Shown here one piece after another: positions 26,705 through 35,492 of a DNA stretch of 64,000 nt (its first letter is position 1; each line of letters opens with the position of its first letter). Source of the DNA: Bacteroidales bacterium (GTDB lineage: Bacteria; Bacteroidota; Bacteroidia; Bacteroidales; P3); the NCBI GenBank assembly GCA_017960475.1, contig JAGCZH010000038.1, forward strand, positions 1-64,000, in the 5' to 3' direction. The notes under the pieces are model-generated. The model did not search any database, had not been told where the DNA came from, and was given only the letters and a program-made list of their open reading frames with translations. The position numbers and the translations under genes were made by a program.

Positions 26705-27601
26705 ATGAGTAAATTAGACAATTTTGTTCGTAGTAAGGGTTATAAGAACTTCATGAGCAAACTGTATGGATGGGGTGCCTCGGCAGTTATTATCGGCGCT
26801 TTGTTCAAAATCAACCACTGGCCTGGCGCCACTGCTATGCTTGTCGTAGGTATGGGTACAGAGTCCCTCATCTTCTTCCTCTCAGCTTTCGAGCCACTCC
26901 ACATCGAGTGGGATTGGAGCCTTGTGTATCCCGAGCTCGCTGGCATGAAAGACGGAGGCATTGAGGATGTCACACCCGGTGCCAAAGGTGAATCGGTTAC
27001 CGAGGAACTTGACCGTATGCTTGCTGAAGCCAAGATAGGTCCGGATCTTGTTGAGCGACTTGGCCATGGAATGGAGAATCTCGCCAATTCCGCCAACTCT
27101 CTTAACAATATGACCACCGCTGTGGCTGCTACCGACAAATTTGTCACCAATATGGATGTCGCTGCCGAAGCTGTCAGCGACCTGTCGGCTGCTTACAAAC
27201 GTACCACAGACTCTATCAACCATGACTTTGATCTTTCATCGTCATATTCTGAGAGCCTCAAAGGTGCTACCGCCGCAGTTACCAATCTCTCTAATATCTA
27301 CCAGGAAACCGCACAGACCCTGCGTGCTGGCGACACTTCCTACGTCGACGAACTCAAGAAGATGGCTTCCAGCCTCTCTTCTATCAACGCCATGTACGAA
27401 CTTCAGATGCAGAACTCCACTTCTCAGCTCGAAGCTACCAAGGAGGTTCAGGAACGCATGCAAAGCATGGTGGCCAACTTCGCCGAATCCGCCGAAGGTG
27501 TCCTCAAGTACAAAGAACAGGTCGACGCTCTCACCCGCAAGGTTGCCGAACTCAACAACGTCTATGGCAACATGCTGGCTGCAATGCAGACCCGCGTCTG
27601 A
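26705..27601 (+). CDS. gldL: Type IX secretion motor protein GldL/PorL
   Basis: 298 aa. Two N-terminal membrane helices (GASAVIIGALFKI and GATAMLVVGMGTESLIFFLSAF) are joined by a short loop with the family NHWPG. A long cytoplasmic helical/coiled tail follows. GldL and GldM form the proton-driven rotary motor of the T9SS. Its order between gldK and gldM is as expected. Confidence 0.95.
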   Translation: MSKLDNFVRSKGYKNFMSKLYGWGASAVIIGALFKINHWPGATAMLVVGMGTESLIFFLSAFEPLHIEWDWSLVYPELAGMKDGGIEDVTPGAKGESVTEELDRMLAEAKIGPDLVERLGHGMENLANSANSLNNMTTAVAATDKFVTNMDVAAEAVSDLSAAYKRTTDSINHDFDLSSSYSESLKGATAAVTNLSNIYQETAQTLRAGDTSYVDELKKMASSLSSINAMYELQMQNSTSQLEATKEVQERMQSMVANFAESAEGVLKYKEQVDALTRKVAELNNVYGNMLAAMQTRV

Positions 27602-27765
27602 TGTCCGACGGAACGTCGCTTGATTCGAGGATCTGAAGATTTGATATTGTTTTGATACTATTGTCTTTCACTTGTAAATAAAAAAGATTGAATCCGAAAA
27701 TCAGCACTTCCGATTGTAAGTTTTCAGAATTTCAACAAATGGTAGAATTTATAAAAAGATAGAAT

Positions 27766-29433
27766 ATGGGTGCTACAAATTGCCCGGAAACCCCGAGGCA
27801 AAAGATGATTGCAATGATGTACCTCGTGTACACCGCCCTTCTGGCTCTTAACGTTTCTGTCGAGATTCTCAACGGATTCGTTACCGTGGGCGATGCTATG
27901 AACGAGTCTAACAAAAATATTGAAACCCAGATTTACGAGGCTTATGACCTTTTCAACCAGGCTCTCGCCGCTGACTCGGTCAAGTCGGTGGCTTACTACG
28001 AGGCCGCTATGAAAATCAAGAGTTACTCCGACTCTTTGAAGAACCTTATCGATGACAGCCGCTATGGCTTCATCTGCTATGTTCAGGATAAGGCCGAGGT
28101 TGTTACCCACAAAGATGGAAAAACCTCAAAACGTGTTATCCCTCTTAAAAACGGTGATACTCCTTTGCTCGACAGTGCAAGAGTCGCCCTCGATTTGGGT
28201 GGTCTTACCATTATCGACAAGAAGGACAATACCGATATGGGTACGCAATACTTCTATGGCAACAGCGAATCTCCCGATGGCAAGGCTATCGATATCAAGA
28301 AAGCCATTATCGACTATAAGAAAAAGGTGGCTGCCATCTTCCAAGACACCAATCTCACTCACGACACTGTCGAGGTTAACTTCGGTATGAATGTCGAGGG
28401 CGAGTTCTGGAGCTCTCATGCCGGCCACATGGTCAATTGGGAGGAATACAACTTCGATGGCGCCATTGCTGTGGCTGACATCGTTTGTCTGTCACGTATG
28501 AAATCCGAGCTTATGAATGCTGAATACGATGCTATCAAAAAGCTCTTCGGCATGATAGGCAAAGAGGACTTCAAATTTGACCAGATCGCCGCCATCTGCC
28601 GCCCCACCTCGAGCTATGTCATCCAGGGTGGCAAATATGAAATGAAGGTCAATGTCGGCGCTTACGACTCCAAACGCGTCTTCCGCGCCATTATCAATGG
28701 CCAGGAATATCATAGCGGTCCTGATGGCTCTATCACCTATACCGCAGGCGCTGGCGCTCCCGGCGAGCGCAAGGTCCATGGTACCGTCTACATGGTCAAG
28801 GATGGCCGTGAGGAGGCCTATCCTTTCGACGAGAGCTATTTCGTGGCGGCTCCAGTGGCTGTCATCGAGCTTAGCAAGATGAATGTTGTTTACAATGGTA
28901 TCGACAACCCCGTCTCCATTGGTGTACCTGGTGTCGCCTCAAGAGACGTTACCGCTACAATCACAACCGGCAATGGTACCCTTACAAAAGCCCCTGGCGA
29001 TGGTAATTACATCATCCGCCCCAACAAGATCGGCAAGATGAGCATCCGTGTCACTGCCAAGATTGATGGTCATGTCAAGGATATGGGAACCAAGGAGTAT
29101 CGTGTGAAACGTATTCCCGCCCCTGTTCTTAAGATCGGTAACTTCAAGTCGAACGATCAGGTCACCAAGGCTGAGATTGAGGCCAACCCACAGCTCCGCG
29201 CCGTATTGGAAGACTTCGATTTCCAAATCCCGGCCCCCAAGGTCGCCTCTTTCGAATTCTCAACATCTGCAAACCCGTTGCCTCAGCAGGGCAAGGGCAG
29301 CCGTCTCGACCCCTCTATGCTTAGCAGCGTAAAAAGTCTGAAACGCGGTCAGAAATTCTATATCGAAAATGTGAAGGTCACAACACCTGATGGTGTGTCG
29401 CATTCTCTCACATTGACGCTACGAATGAAATAA
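27766..29433 (+). CDS. gldM: Type IX secretion motor protein GldM/PorM
   Basis: 555 aa. The N-terminal segment NCPETPRQKMIAMMYLVYTALLALNVS is the GldM signature with its single membrane helix. The rest is periplasmic: a helical domain and then a series of Ig-like beta domains (PVAVIELSKMNVVYNGIDNP, VSIGVPGVASRDV, PAPVLKIGN). It links the inner-membrane GldL ring to GldK/GldN. Confidence 0.95.
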   Translation: MGATNCPETPRQKMIAMMYLVYTALLALNVSVEILNGFVTVGDAMNESNKNIETQIYEAYDLFNQALAADSVKSVAYYEAAMKIKSYSDSLKNLIDDSRYGFICYVQDKAEVVTHKDGKTSKRVIPLKNGDTPLLDSARVALDLGGLTIIDKKDNTDMGTQYFYGNSESPDGKAIDIKKAIIDYKKKVAAIFQDTNLTHDTVEVNFGMNVEGEFWSSHAGHMVNWEEYNFDGAIAVADIVCLSRMKSELMNAEYDAIKKLFGMIGKEDFKFDQIAAICRPTSSYVIQGGKYEMKVNVGAYDSKRVFRAIINGQEYHSGPDGSITYTAGAGAPGERKVHGTVYMVKDGREEAYPFDESYFVAAPVAVIELSKMNVVYNGIDNPVSIGVPGVASRDVTATITTGNGTLTKAPGDGNYIIRPNKIGKMSIRVTAKIDGHVKDMGTKEYRVKRIPAPVLKIGNFKSNDQVTKAEIEANPQLRAVLEDFDFQIPAPKVASFEFSTSANPLPQQGKGSRLDPSMLSSVKSLKRGQKFYIENVKVTTPDGVSHSLTLTLRMK

Positions 29434-29454
29434 AATCATAAAAAACTAAATACA

Positions 29455-30342
29455 ATGAAGAAAGTATTGTTTTGTCTAGGTCTCTTCCTTATGTTTGCCG
29501 GCATTGGCGGCACACAGGCTCAGAATATTATTGAGAGCGACGAGGGTGAGAGCAACTTCAATGACTTCTATAAGAAGGATCAGGTTCAAGGTCGCGAGGC
29601 CATGCCATACGCTTTCCTTCGTGAGTCCGATGTCGTTTGGGAACATTTGGTGTGGAGAACCATCGATTTCCGCGAGAAATTCAACCAGTTCTTCTATTTC
29701 CCGACAGACCCTGATAATGACAATCAAGGACGTGTTAATCTCGTCAACGTTATTAAAAAGGCGCTTGAAAATGGAGAAATTGTAGCTTATAGAACTGATG
29801 ACATGAAAGAGGAGGTGACGTTTGAACAAGCTATAGGTACCTTGGCTAGAGTGGATTCCACTTGGGTGGCTGAGTATGATGAATACGGTGATGAAATCGG
29901 TGGTAAATGGGTTGAGAACCGTCAACAGTTTGAACCTTCCGAAGTCTATTCTGTTAGAATTAAAGAGGCTTGGTATATCGACAAACAAGACACCCGTCAG
30001 AAGGTTCGTATCCTTTCGTTAGGTATTGTATACAATTTCTGCCGTGATCGTGATGGTGAACGTAATTGCTACGATGTTCCTTTGTTCTGGGTGCCTATGA
30101 ATGATATGCGTGTCCGCAACGTGCTGGTCAAAAACCTCGCCTATGATGAGCGCAACAGCCATGCCGAACGTTCCTATGACGATATCTTCATTGACCGTTA
30201 TTTTGACAGCTACTGCTATCGTGAAAGCAATGTCATGAATCGTGAGATTTCTGCCTACCTTACCGGTACCGACGCTATTATTGAGTCACAGCGTATCGAG
30301 GACGAAATCTGGGACATTGAATCCGATATGTGGGAATATTAA
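29455..30342 (+). CDS. gldN: Type IX secretion protein GldN/PorN
   Basis: 295 aa with a signal peptide ending at TQAQ. Family blocks are LRESDVVWEHLVWRTIDFRE near residue 60, YSVRIKEAWYIDKQ, PLFWVPMNDMR, and the C-terminal YLTGTDAIIESQRIEDEIWDIE. It is the last gene of the conserved porPKLMN series, with a hairpin terminator directly after it. Confidence 0.95.
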   Translation: MKKVLFCLGLFLMFAGIGGTQAQNIIESDEGESNFNDFYKKDQVQGREAMPYAFLRESDVVWEHLVWRTIDFREKFNQFFYFPTDPDNDNQGRVNLVNVIKKALENGEIVAYRTDDMKEEVTFEQAIGTLARVDSTWVAEYDEYGDEIGGKWVENRQQFEPSEVYSVRIKEAWYIDKQDTRQKVRILSLGIVYNFCRDRDGERNCYDVPLFWVPMNDMRVRNVLVKNLAYDERNSHAERSYDDIFIDRYFDSYCYRESNVMNREISAYLTGTDAIIESQRIEDEIWDIESDMWEY

Positions 30343-30364
30343 TTTTTAGCTTAATAGTGTAACA

Positions 30365-30402
30365 AGAGAGTTGAGGGTCACCAGACTCTCAACTCTCTTT
30401 TC
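30365..30402 (+). terminator. Hairpin terminator between the two gldN copies
   Basis: An 11-bp stem (AGAGAGTTGAG at 30365-30375 with CTCAACTCTCT at 30388-30398) followed by TTTTCTTTT. It should end or attenuate the gldN transcript just before the second copy. Confidence 0.7.
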
Positions 30403-30412
30403 TTTTCCCGTT

Positions 30413-31291
30413 GTGAGTTTCTTACGTAACATATTATTTCTTGCTCTCGTCGCTGTATCTGCTGTCGCGATGTGTCAAACTGTCGCCACCGACGAGGAGA
30501 AGGGCGCACCATGGTTCTATGAACGCCATACCGCTATGGAGCGAGAACCTTTCGAAATGCCTTTTATCAGAGAGAGTGATGTTGTTTGGGAACAGATAAT
30601 ATGGCGTACTATCGATTTCCGTGAGAAATTCAACCATTTCTTCTTTTACCCTATCGAACGAGAGGGCGTTAATGGTCGTCGCAACTTGGCTTACGTTATC
30701 TGGGATGCCGTTGCTTCGGGTGAGATACCGACTGTTTATCGCGACGATGAGTTCAAGGAGCCGATGGATGGTTCCTACTTTGTGAATAACCTTACAAAAC
30801 CTGATACTATTGTACTTGAGATTGTCGACGATGACGAGAACTACGAGTACAAGACGGTCATAGTACCCAAAGAATTCAACGCTGAGGAGGTGCTACAGGT
30901 AAGGCTTAAGGAGTCCTGGTATATTGATAAGCAGGTGACAGAGCAGAATGTGCGTATACTTGGCCTCTGTTTAACCAAAGAGATTTACAAGGAGCATGAT
31001 GGTGTGACTGACTATCTGGGATCTGTTCCTTTGTTTTGGATTCCCATGCTCTCTCCCGTTGTGCGTCGTATCCTTGTTCGCAATGAGGCTACATGGCAGC
31101 AGAATGTCGCACATCAGCCCTCATGGGAGTTTATTTTCATCAACAGAATGTTCAATAGCTACATTACACGCTATTCGAACCGCTTCAACCGAAGCATTCT
31201 TGACTATCTTACAGGTACTGAAGCCATCTGGGAGTCGGAACGTATCGAATCAGAACTGCTGGATATCAGCCAGGATATGTGGGAGTACTAG
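30413..31291 (+). CDS. Second GldN-family protein (GldN paralogue, GldO-like)
   Basis: 292 aa if started at the GTG at 30413, which gives a clean signal peptide (SFLRNILFLALVAVSAVAMCQ). The frame is open back to a TTG at 30371 inside the terminator, which is less likely. It shares the GldN blocks with its neighbour: IRESDVVWEQIIWRTIDFRE, VRLKESWYIDKQ, PLFWIPMLSP, YLTGTEAIWESERIE. The two differ clearly elsewhere. Flavobacterium johnsoniae has a comparable gldN/gldO pair. The hairpin between the copies suggests lower or separate expression. No ATG start is present. Confidence 0.85.
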   Translation: MSFLRNILFLALVAVSAVAMCQTVATDEEKGAPWFYERHTAMEREPFEMPFIRESDVVWEQIIWRTIDFREKFNHFFFYPIEREGVNGRRNLAYVIWDAVASGEIPTVYRDDEFKEPMDGSYFVNNLTKPDTIVLEIVDDDENYEYKTVIVPKEFNAEEVLQVRLKESWYIDKQVTEQNVRILGLCLTKEIYKEHDGVTDYLGSVPLFWIPMLSPVVRRILVRNEATWQQNVAHQPSWEFIFINRMFNSYITRYSNRFNRSILDYLTGTEAIWESERIESELLDISQDMWEY

Positions 31292-31391
31292 TAAAGTTTA
31301 AAGTTTATAGTTTAAAGTTTAAAGATGTCTAGGACTGTCTGGATTGCCTAAACTGCCAGCATAATTCACAATTCAATTCTTCACTTGGTTT

Positions 31392-32423
31392 TTAGAGCTC
31401 TTCTTTAGAGTTGATAGCGTATTTGCGCCATTTCTCCAAAACAGAGGCCATATCGTCGGGTATAGGCGATTCAAAATGCATCTGCATATGTGTGGAAGGG
31501 TGTTCAAATCCAAGGATTGCGGCATGCAGGGCCTGACGTGGCAGCAGCTGGAAGCAATTTGCGACAAATTGTTTGTATTTCGAGAATGTAGTCCCTTTAA
31601 GTATCTGGTCTCCGCCATAGGCAGCGTCATTGAAAAGGGGATGGCCTATATGTTTCATGTGGGCGCGAATCTGGTGTGTGCGTCCTGTCTCCAACACACA
31701 TTCTATAAGGGTGACGTAACCAAAACGCTCCAAGACATGCCAATGGGTAACGGCGTGTTTTCCCACCTCGGGGTCGTCGTATACTGCCATAACACGGCGG
31801 TCTTTTGTCGAACGCGCCAAATTGCCTGTTATAGTGCCGTCATTTTCGTTGAAATCGCCCCATACCAAGGCATTGTATTTCCTCTCTATGGTATGGTCGA
31901 AAAACTGTTTGGCGAGAAATATCTGCGATTCTTCGTTTTTGGCTATCAGCAGCAACCCTGATGTGTCTTTGTCAATGCGATGCACAAGGTAAGGCACTAT
32001 GGCGTTGCCATTACGGTCTTTTTTGCCTTGAAAGTAGAAGGTGAGAGCGTTGAGCAGAGTGCCGGTAAAGTTGCCGTAGCCAGGATGAACAACAAGGCCT
32101 GCCTCTTTGTCCACGACGAGGACGTCGTCGTCCTCGTATGCAATATTGAATGGTATATCCTCGGGAATGATCTCAAGCTCGCGTGGAGGCGTTGGTAGCA
32201 ATACGCTTATGGTATCGAGGGGCTTGATCTTGTAATTGGATTTGGCGGCTTTGCCGTTGACAAGTATACATCCGGCTTTGGCGGCAGCCTGCACCTTGGT
32301 GCGGGACACACCTTCAATGCGCATCTGCAGATATTTGTCCATGCGCATGGACTCCTGACCACGGTCTACGGTGAAACGGTGGTTTTCGTATAATTCCAGC
32401 TCTTGACTTTCCTCGTTCTCCAT
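31392..32423 (-). CDS. rluD: RluA-family 23S rRNA pseudouridine synthase (RluD-like)
   Basis: 343 aa. An N-terminal S4 domain (MRMDKYLQMRIEGVSRTKVQAA) is followed by the catalytic domain with HRIDKDTSGLLL (catalytic Asp), ALVWG, TGRTHQIRAHM and LHAAILGFEHP. The stop of the following T9SS cargo lies about 2 bp from its start, so the order on the minus strand is PASTA protein, T9SS cargo, RluD. A PASTA-RluD pairing is common in Bacteroidales. Confidence 0.9.
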   Translation of the reverse strand: MENEESQELELYENHRFTVDRGQESMRMDKYLQMRIEGVSRTKVQAAAKAGCILVNGKAAKSNYKIKPLDTISVLLPTPPRELEIIPEDIPFNIAYEDDDVLVVDKEAGLVVHPGYGNFTGTLLNALTFYFQGKKDRNGNAIVPYLVHRIDKDTSGLLLIAKNEESQIFLAKQFFDHTIERKYNALVWGDFNENDGTITGNLARSTKDRRVMAVYDDPEVGKHAVTHWHVLERFGYVTLIECVLETGRTHQIRAHMKHIGHPLFNDAAYGGDQILKGTTFSKYKQFVANCFQLLPRQALHAAILGFEHPSTHMQMHFESPIPDDMASVLEKWRKYAINSKEEL

Positions 32424-32425
32424 GT

Positions 32426-34345
32426 TTAGTGTCGTATTGCTATTTTCTTTGTTGTGTATAACCCTGTCTCGGTGTCGCTGATTTTGAGAATATACATCCC
32501 ATTGTTGAGATGGTGTAAATCCAAATTGCCGCAGTATTTTGTTTGCAGAATCCTACGACCTTGCATATCGAAGAGAGAGAGTTGTATCCGCTCATGAGGA
32601 ATGGTGTTGTCAATCTCGAGGCTTATGGATCCGGAAGATGGCATAGGAAAGACAGATACTATGGGGGATGAGGCAGGATTTTTTTCGAGAGATACCAAAG
32701 CGGAGGCTCCAAAAGCAGGCCGGAGCATGACGGAACCTTTCAAAATGCTCTGCATCCATTCGTTGCCGACACGATAGAAAGTGAATCGACGTGAGTCGTT
32801 GCTGCGGTCAAAGCCGATGTTGATATAATCGTTAGAGAGTTGCTCGAAGCCTACAAAGATGGTGTCGGAAACCTTCAGGGCCTCTTTAAGAATATAGCGG
32901 TGGAAGCGGTTTAGACCGTCAAAAGCAGGTGTGTTGTGCTCGCTGTCTTTATAAATAAGTGTTGACGGGAGACCGTTATGGCAGCTCCATACACATATTT
33001 GAAAACGAACATCCTCGTTTTCGCCATCGCGGGTTCGGTTGAAAAAGATGTCGACAGCGGTGAGAGTGTCAACGTTATGGAGGTCATAGCGCATTGCCAG
33101 CCATACTTTATTGCCGGTAGGGCCTGATGTCACAACGCCATAGCCGTTTTCAGGTACTCCGTCATCGTAGGCGTAGTAGTCGCCAAAGGTTTGAGTTAAT
33201 ACTATTGTGTCGTTGCCTTTTCTGTTGTCACCGCCAACGCCTTCGCAAACTATATGTTTGACAATAAATGACGATGGTTGATTGTTGACAGGGTATGAGA
33301 AGTTTACAGGGGGTGTGCTATGCACAGGCATCTCTTGGTATTTGCCATTGGGGAAGAAAGCGGGTATGTTCTCATATCCACCTTCATAGTTGGCCACGGG
33401 GCTACCGTCGTTGTTGGTAACGACGTAGTGATATGTTGACGCCAATGTTTGGTTGTAGCGATTGACAATCTTGATATTCAGTCTGTCTGTCATATCGGCT
33501 GGAGTGAATTGGCGGGCAGGCATGGCGTAATAGTATTTCAGCATGGATGGGGCCTTTTCGACAAAGGCGACATCACGGAAAAGGCTGTCGCCGCTGTTGC
33601 GGCTATGGTTGATGTAGATATAGTCGATACTCCAATGGTCGCAGTTGCCAGAGATGCCGCTTTTGGGATTTGCGTCGAGGCTGGCATAGTTGCGGAAACG
33701 GAATTGAAAGTTGCGATTGAAATACTTTGCGCTGTCAATTTTCACACTTGCATAGTGCCAGGGCCAATGGCTTTTAATGCCGACGGTGTCGGGTTGGAAT
33801 CCCGGAGTGGCCCACACGACATCCCATTGGTCGGTTTGGTAATCATAAAAATCGAGAAAAAGCGAGTCTTGTTGGGATGGTGTGCTGCCGACCAGTTCCC
33901 AAGGGTTCCCATACCATCCGCCAGGAATGAAGAAGAAGCTCAAGATTATGGAGTCGGAAGGTGAAAGGCGGCGGTTATAGACTCCTGTCAGAGAGTCCAG
34001 TCGTATTGGCTGTGAAGCCAATGTATCTGCTTTGAAAAGGTTTGTTGAGGCGTGAGGATAGAGTTCGCCGTGTTCGTTAAGGGCGTCGAGGGTGACCATA
34101 CCTACAGAAGGAGGCTCAGGAGCATAGTCTTTGTTGACAAAAGCCTGGCGTGTCATCCATCGTTTAGGGTCGGGAAAACCTTCGTAGTCGGAAAAATCGT
34201 CGAAGAAAGGCAACTCCAATAGGACGGTGTCGGAGCTTTTAGGAGACTGATGTCGAAACGATGACGATAGAGGCGACAGAATTTCCTGGGCCATGCAGCA
34301 ATGCATAGCGGCAAAAAGAATCAGTATGGTGACGATTTTTTTCAA
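32426..34345 (-). CDS. Exported protein with type IX sorting domain (type A)
   Basis: 639 aa. The signal peptide is MKKIVTILILFAAMHCCMAQ. The body is beta-rich with a galactose-binding/jellyroll look (LPFFDDFSDYEGFPDPKRWMTR, FQFRFRNYASLDANPKSG). The C-terminal ~75 residues are a T9SS type A tail: VSVFPMPSSGSISLEID, QLSLFDMQGRRILQT, LNNGMYILKIS, and a final KKIAIRH. The protein should be exported by the T9SS and attached to the cell surface. Its function is unknown. Confidence 0.85.
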   Translation of the reverse strand: MKKIVTILILFAAMHCCMAQEILSPLSSSFRHQSPKSSDTVLLELPFFDDFSDYEGFPDPKRWMTRQAFVNKDYAPEPPSVGMVTLDALNEHGELYPHASTNLFKADTLASQPIRLDSLTGVYNRRLSPSDSIILSFFFIPGGWYGNPWELVGSTPSQQDSLFLDFYDYQTDQWDVVWATPGFQPDTVGIKSHWPWHYASVKIDSAKYFNRNFQFRFRNYASLDANPKSGISGNCDHWSIDYIYINHSRNSGDSLFRDVAFVEKAPSMLKYYYAMPARQFTPADMTDRLNIKIVNRYNQTLASTYHYVVTNNDGSPVANYEGGYENIPAFFPNGKYQEMPVHSTPPVNFSYPVNNQPSSFIVKHIVCEGVGGDNRKGNDTIVLTQTFGDYYAYDDGVPENGYGVVTSGPTGNKVWLAMRYDLHNVDTLTAVDIFFNRTRDGENEDVRFQICVWSCHNGLPSTLIYKDSEHNTPAFDGLNRFHRYILKEALKVSDTIFVGFEQLSNDYINIGFDRSNDSRRFTFYRVGNEWMQSILKGSVMLRPAFGASALVSLEKNPASSPIVSVFPMPSSGSISLEIDNTIPHERIQLSLFDMQGRRILQTKYCGNLDLHHLNNGMYILKISDTETGLYTTKKIAIRH

Positions 34346-34390
34346 TAGAGAATAATATTGTGCTTTTCTATAGCTATAAACAGCAATTGT

Positions 34391-35284
34391 TTAGAATTCA
34401 TCCAGTGAGATTAATTCGTATGGGTCATGGCGGGAATTATCACCATCCACGGGCTCATAAAGAGCTCGAATAGAGTCTTCCATTTGCCGTTGTTTCATGC
34501 GTTCCAGCTCTTCCATGGCGACCACCGATTTGTCGCAATACCATAGTTCTATGCCGGTACCGTATGCGACCTCGGCACGGCCGGTATATGATGGCGACTG
34601 TTTGTAAACGATGGCTCTGCTCATATCGGTGATGCCTTCATAGTGTTCGGCGCCAACATTAAGCGAGGCGGATAGGATGTTGCTTCTTGCCTTGGAGGGG
34701 GACATGCCTACCAGGTACGGGGCTATAGACATTCCTGAGCCGCTTCCACGACCAACGACGAGGTCGATCATGGCTCCTTTTTCCAGACGACGACCCTCGT
34801 TGACAGTACGTCCTTTGTATTTTTGTTGCAAAACCACATGGTGTGGGTCGTCCACAAAAGTTATACGACCTCCATGCAAGCCGACATTCTCAAGCTGTGA
34901 TATAGCATGGCGCACACTTAGCGAACGCAGGTCAGGAACAATGGCGTTGTCGGGGACATAGGATGTCACGGTAAGGTATATTTTACGGCCGTTTTTGATC
35001 AGGGAGCCCGAATCGGGGTCTTGGCGCAGGATATATCCGCCGCGGTGACTCTGTTGGTATATGGAATCTATGATGACGAATTCCAAACGGAGGTCGCCAT
35101 AATCCATATCGTCGAGTTCGTCGACATATTGTCCTACGACATATGGGGTAAGGTATTCTTTGCCTACACGACCATAGTGTTTCAGCACGATAAAGGTTAT
35201 TATTACAATAACCAACGAGAGACCCAGTGCAAACAAAGCGTGCAGCACCCAGGGGTGTTTGTTGAAAAATCCATTGTTACTCAT
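34391..35284 (-). CDS. PASTA-domain membrane protein
   Basis: 297 aa. One N-terminal membrane helix (VLHALFALGLSLVIVIITFIVL) is followed by about three PASTA repeats in the periplasm (TPYVVGQYVDEL..., VPDLRSLSVRHAISQLENVGL, APYLVGMSPSKARSNILSASL) and a charged C-terminal tail (about 255-297). PASTA domains bind peptidoglycan fragments. There is no kinase domain. It is the first gene of the unit with the T9SS cargo and RluD. Confidence 0.9.
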   Translation of the reverse strand: MSNNGFFNKHPWVLHALFALGLSLVIVIITFIVLKHYGRVGKEYLTPYVVGQYVDELDDMDYGDLRLEFVIIDSIYQQSHRGGYILRQDPDSGSLIKNGRKIYLTVTSYVPDNAIVPDLRSLSVRHAISQLENVGLHGGRITFVDDPHHVVLQQKYKGRTVNEGRRLEKGAMIDLVVGRGSGSGMSIAPYLVGMSPSKARSNILSASLNVGAEHYEGITDMSRAIVYKQSPSYTGRAEVAYGTGIELWYCDKSVVAMEELERMKQRQMEDSIRALYEPVDGDNSRHDPYELISLDEF

Positions 35285-35492
35285 TTGCTGTCTTTGCCGT
35301 TGATTGTTAGAGTATAAGGTGTTGTGATGTGAGTTGAACCAATAATAAGTTTTATAAAATTAAGTTGTATTGATGTTGATGTTTAAATTGTTGAATATTA
35401 ATACAGAGACATCTTTAAAAGTTAAAAGTTAAACTTTAAACTTTACTTAATACCAGCTCAAATCATCTATAATTAACGTCTTTAGATGTTTA

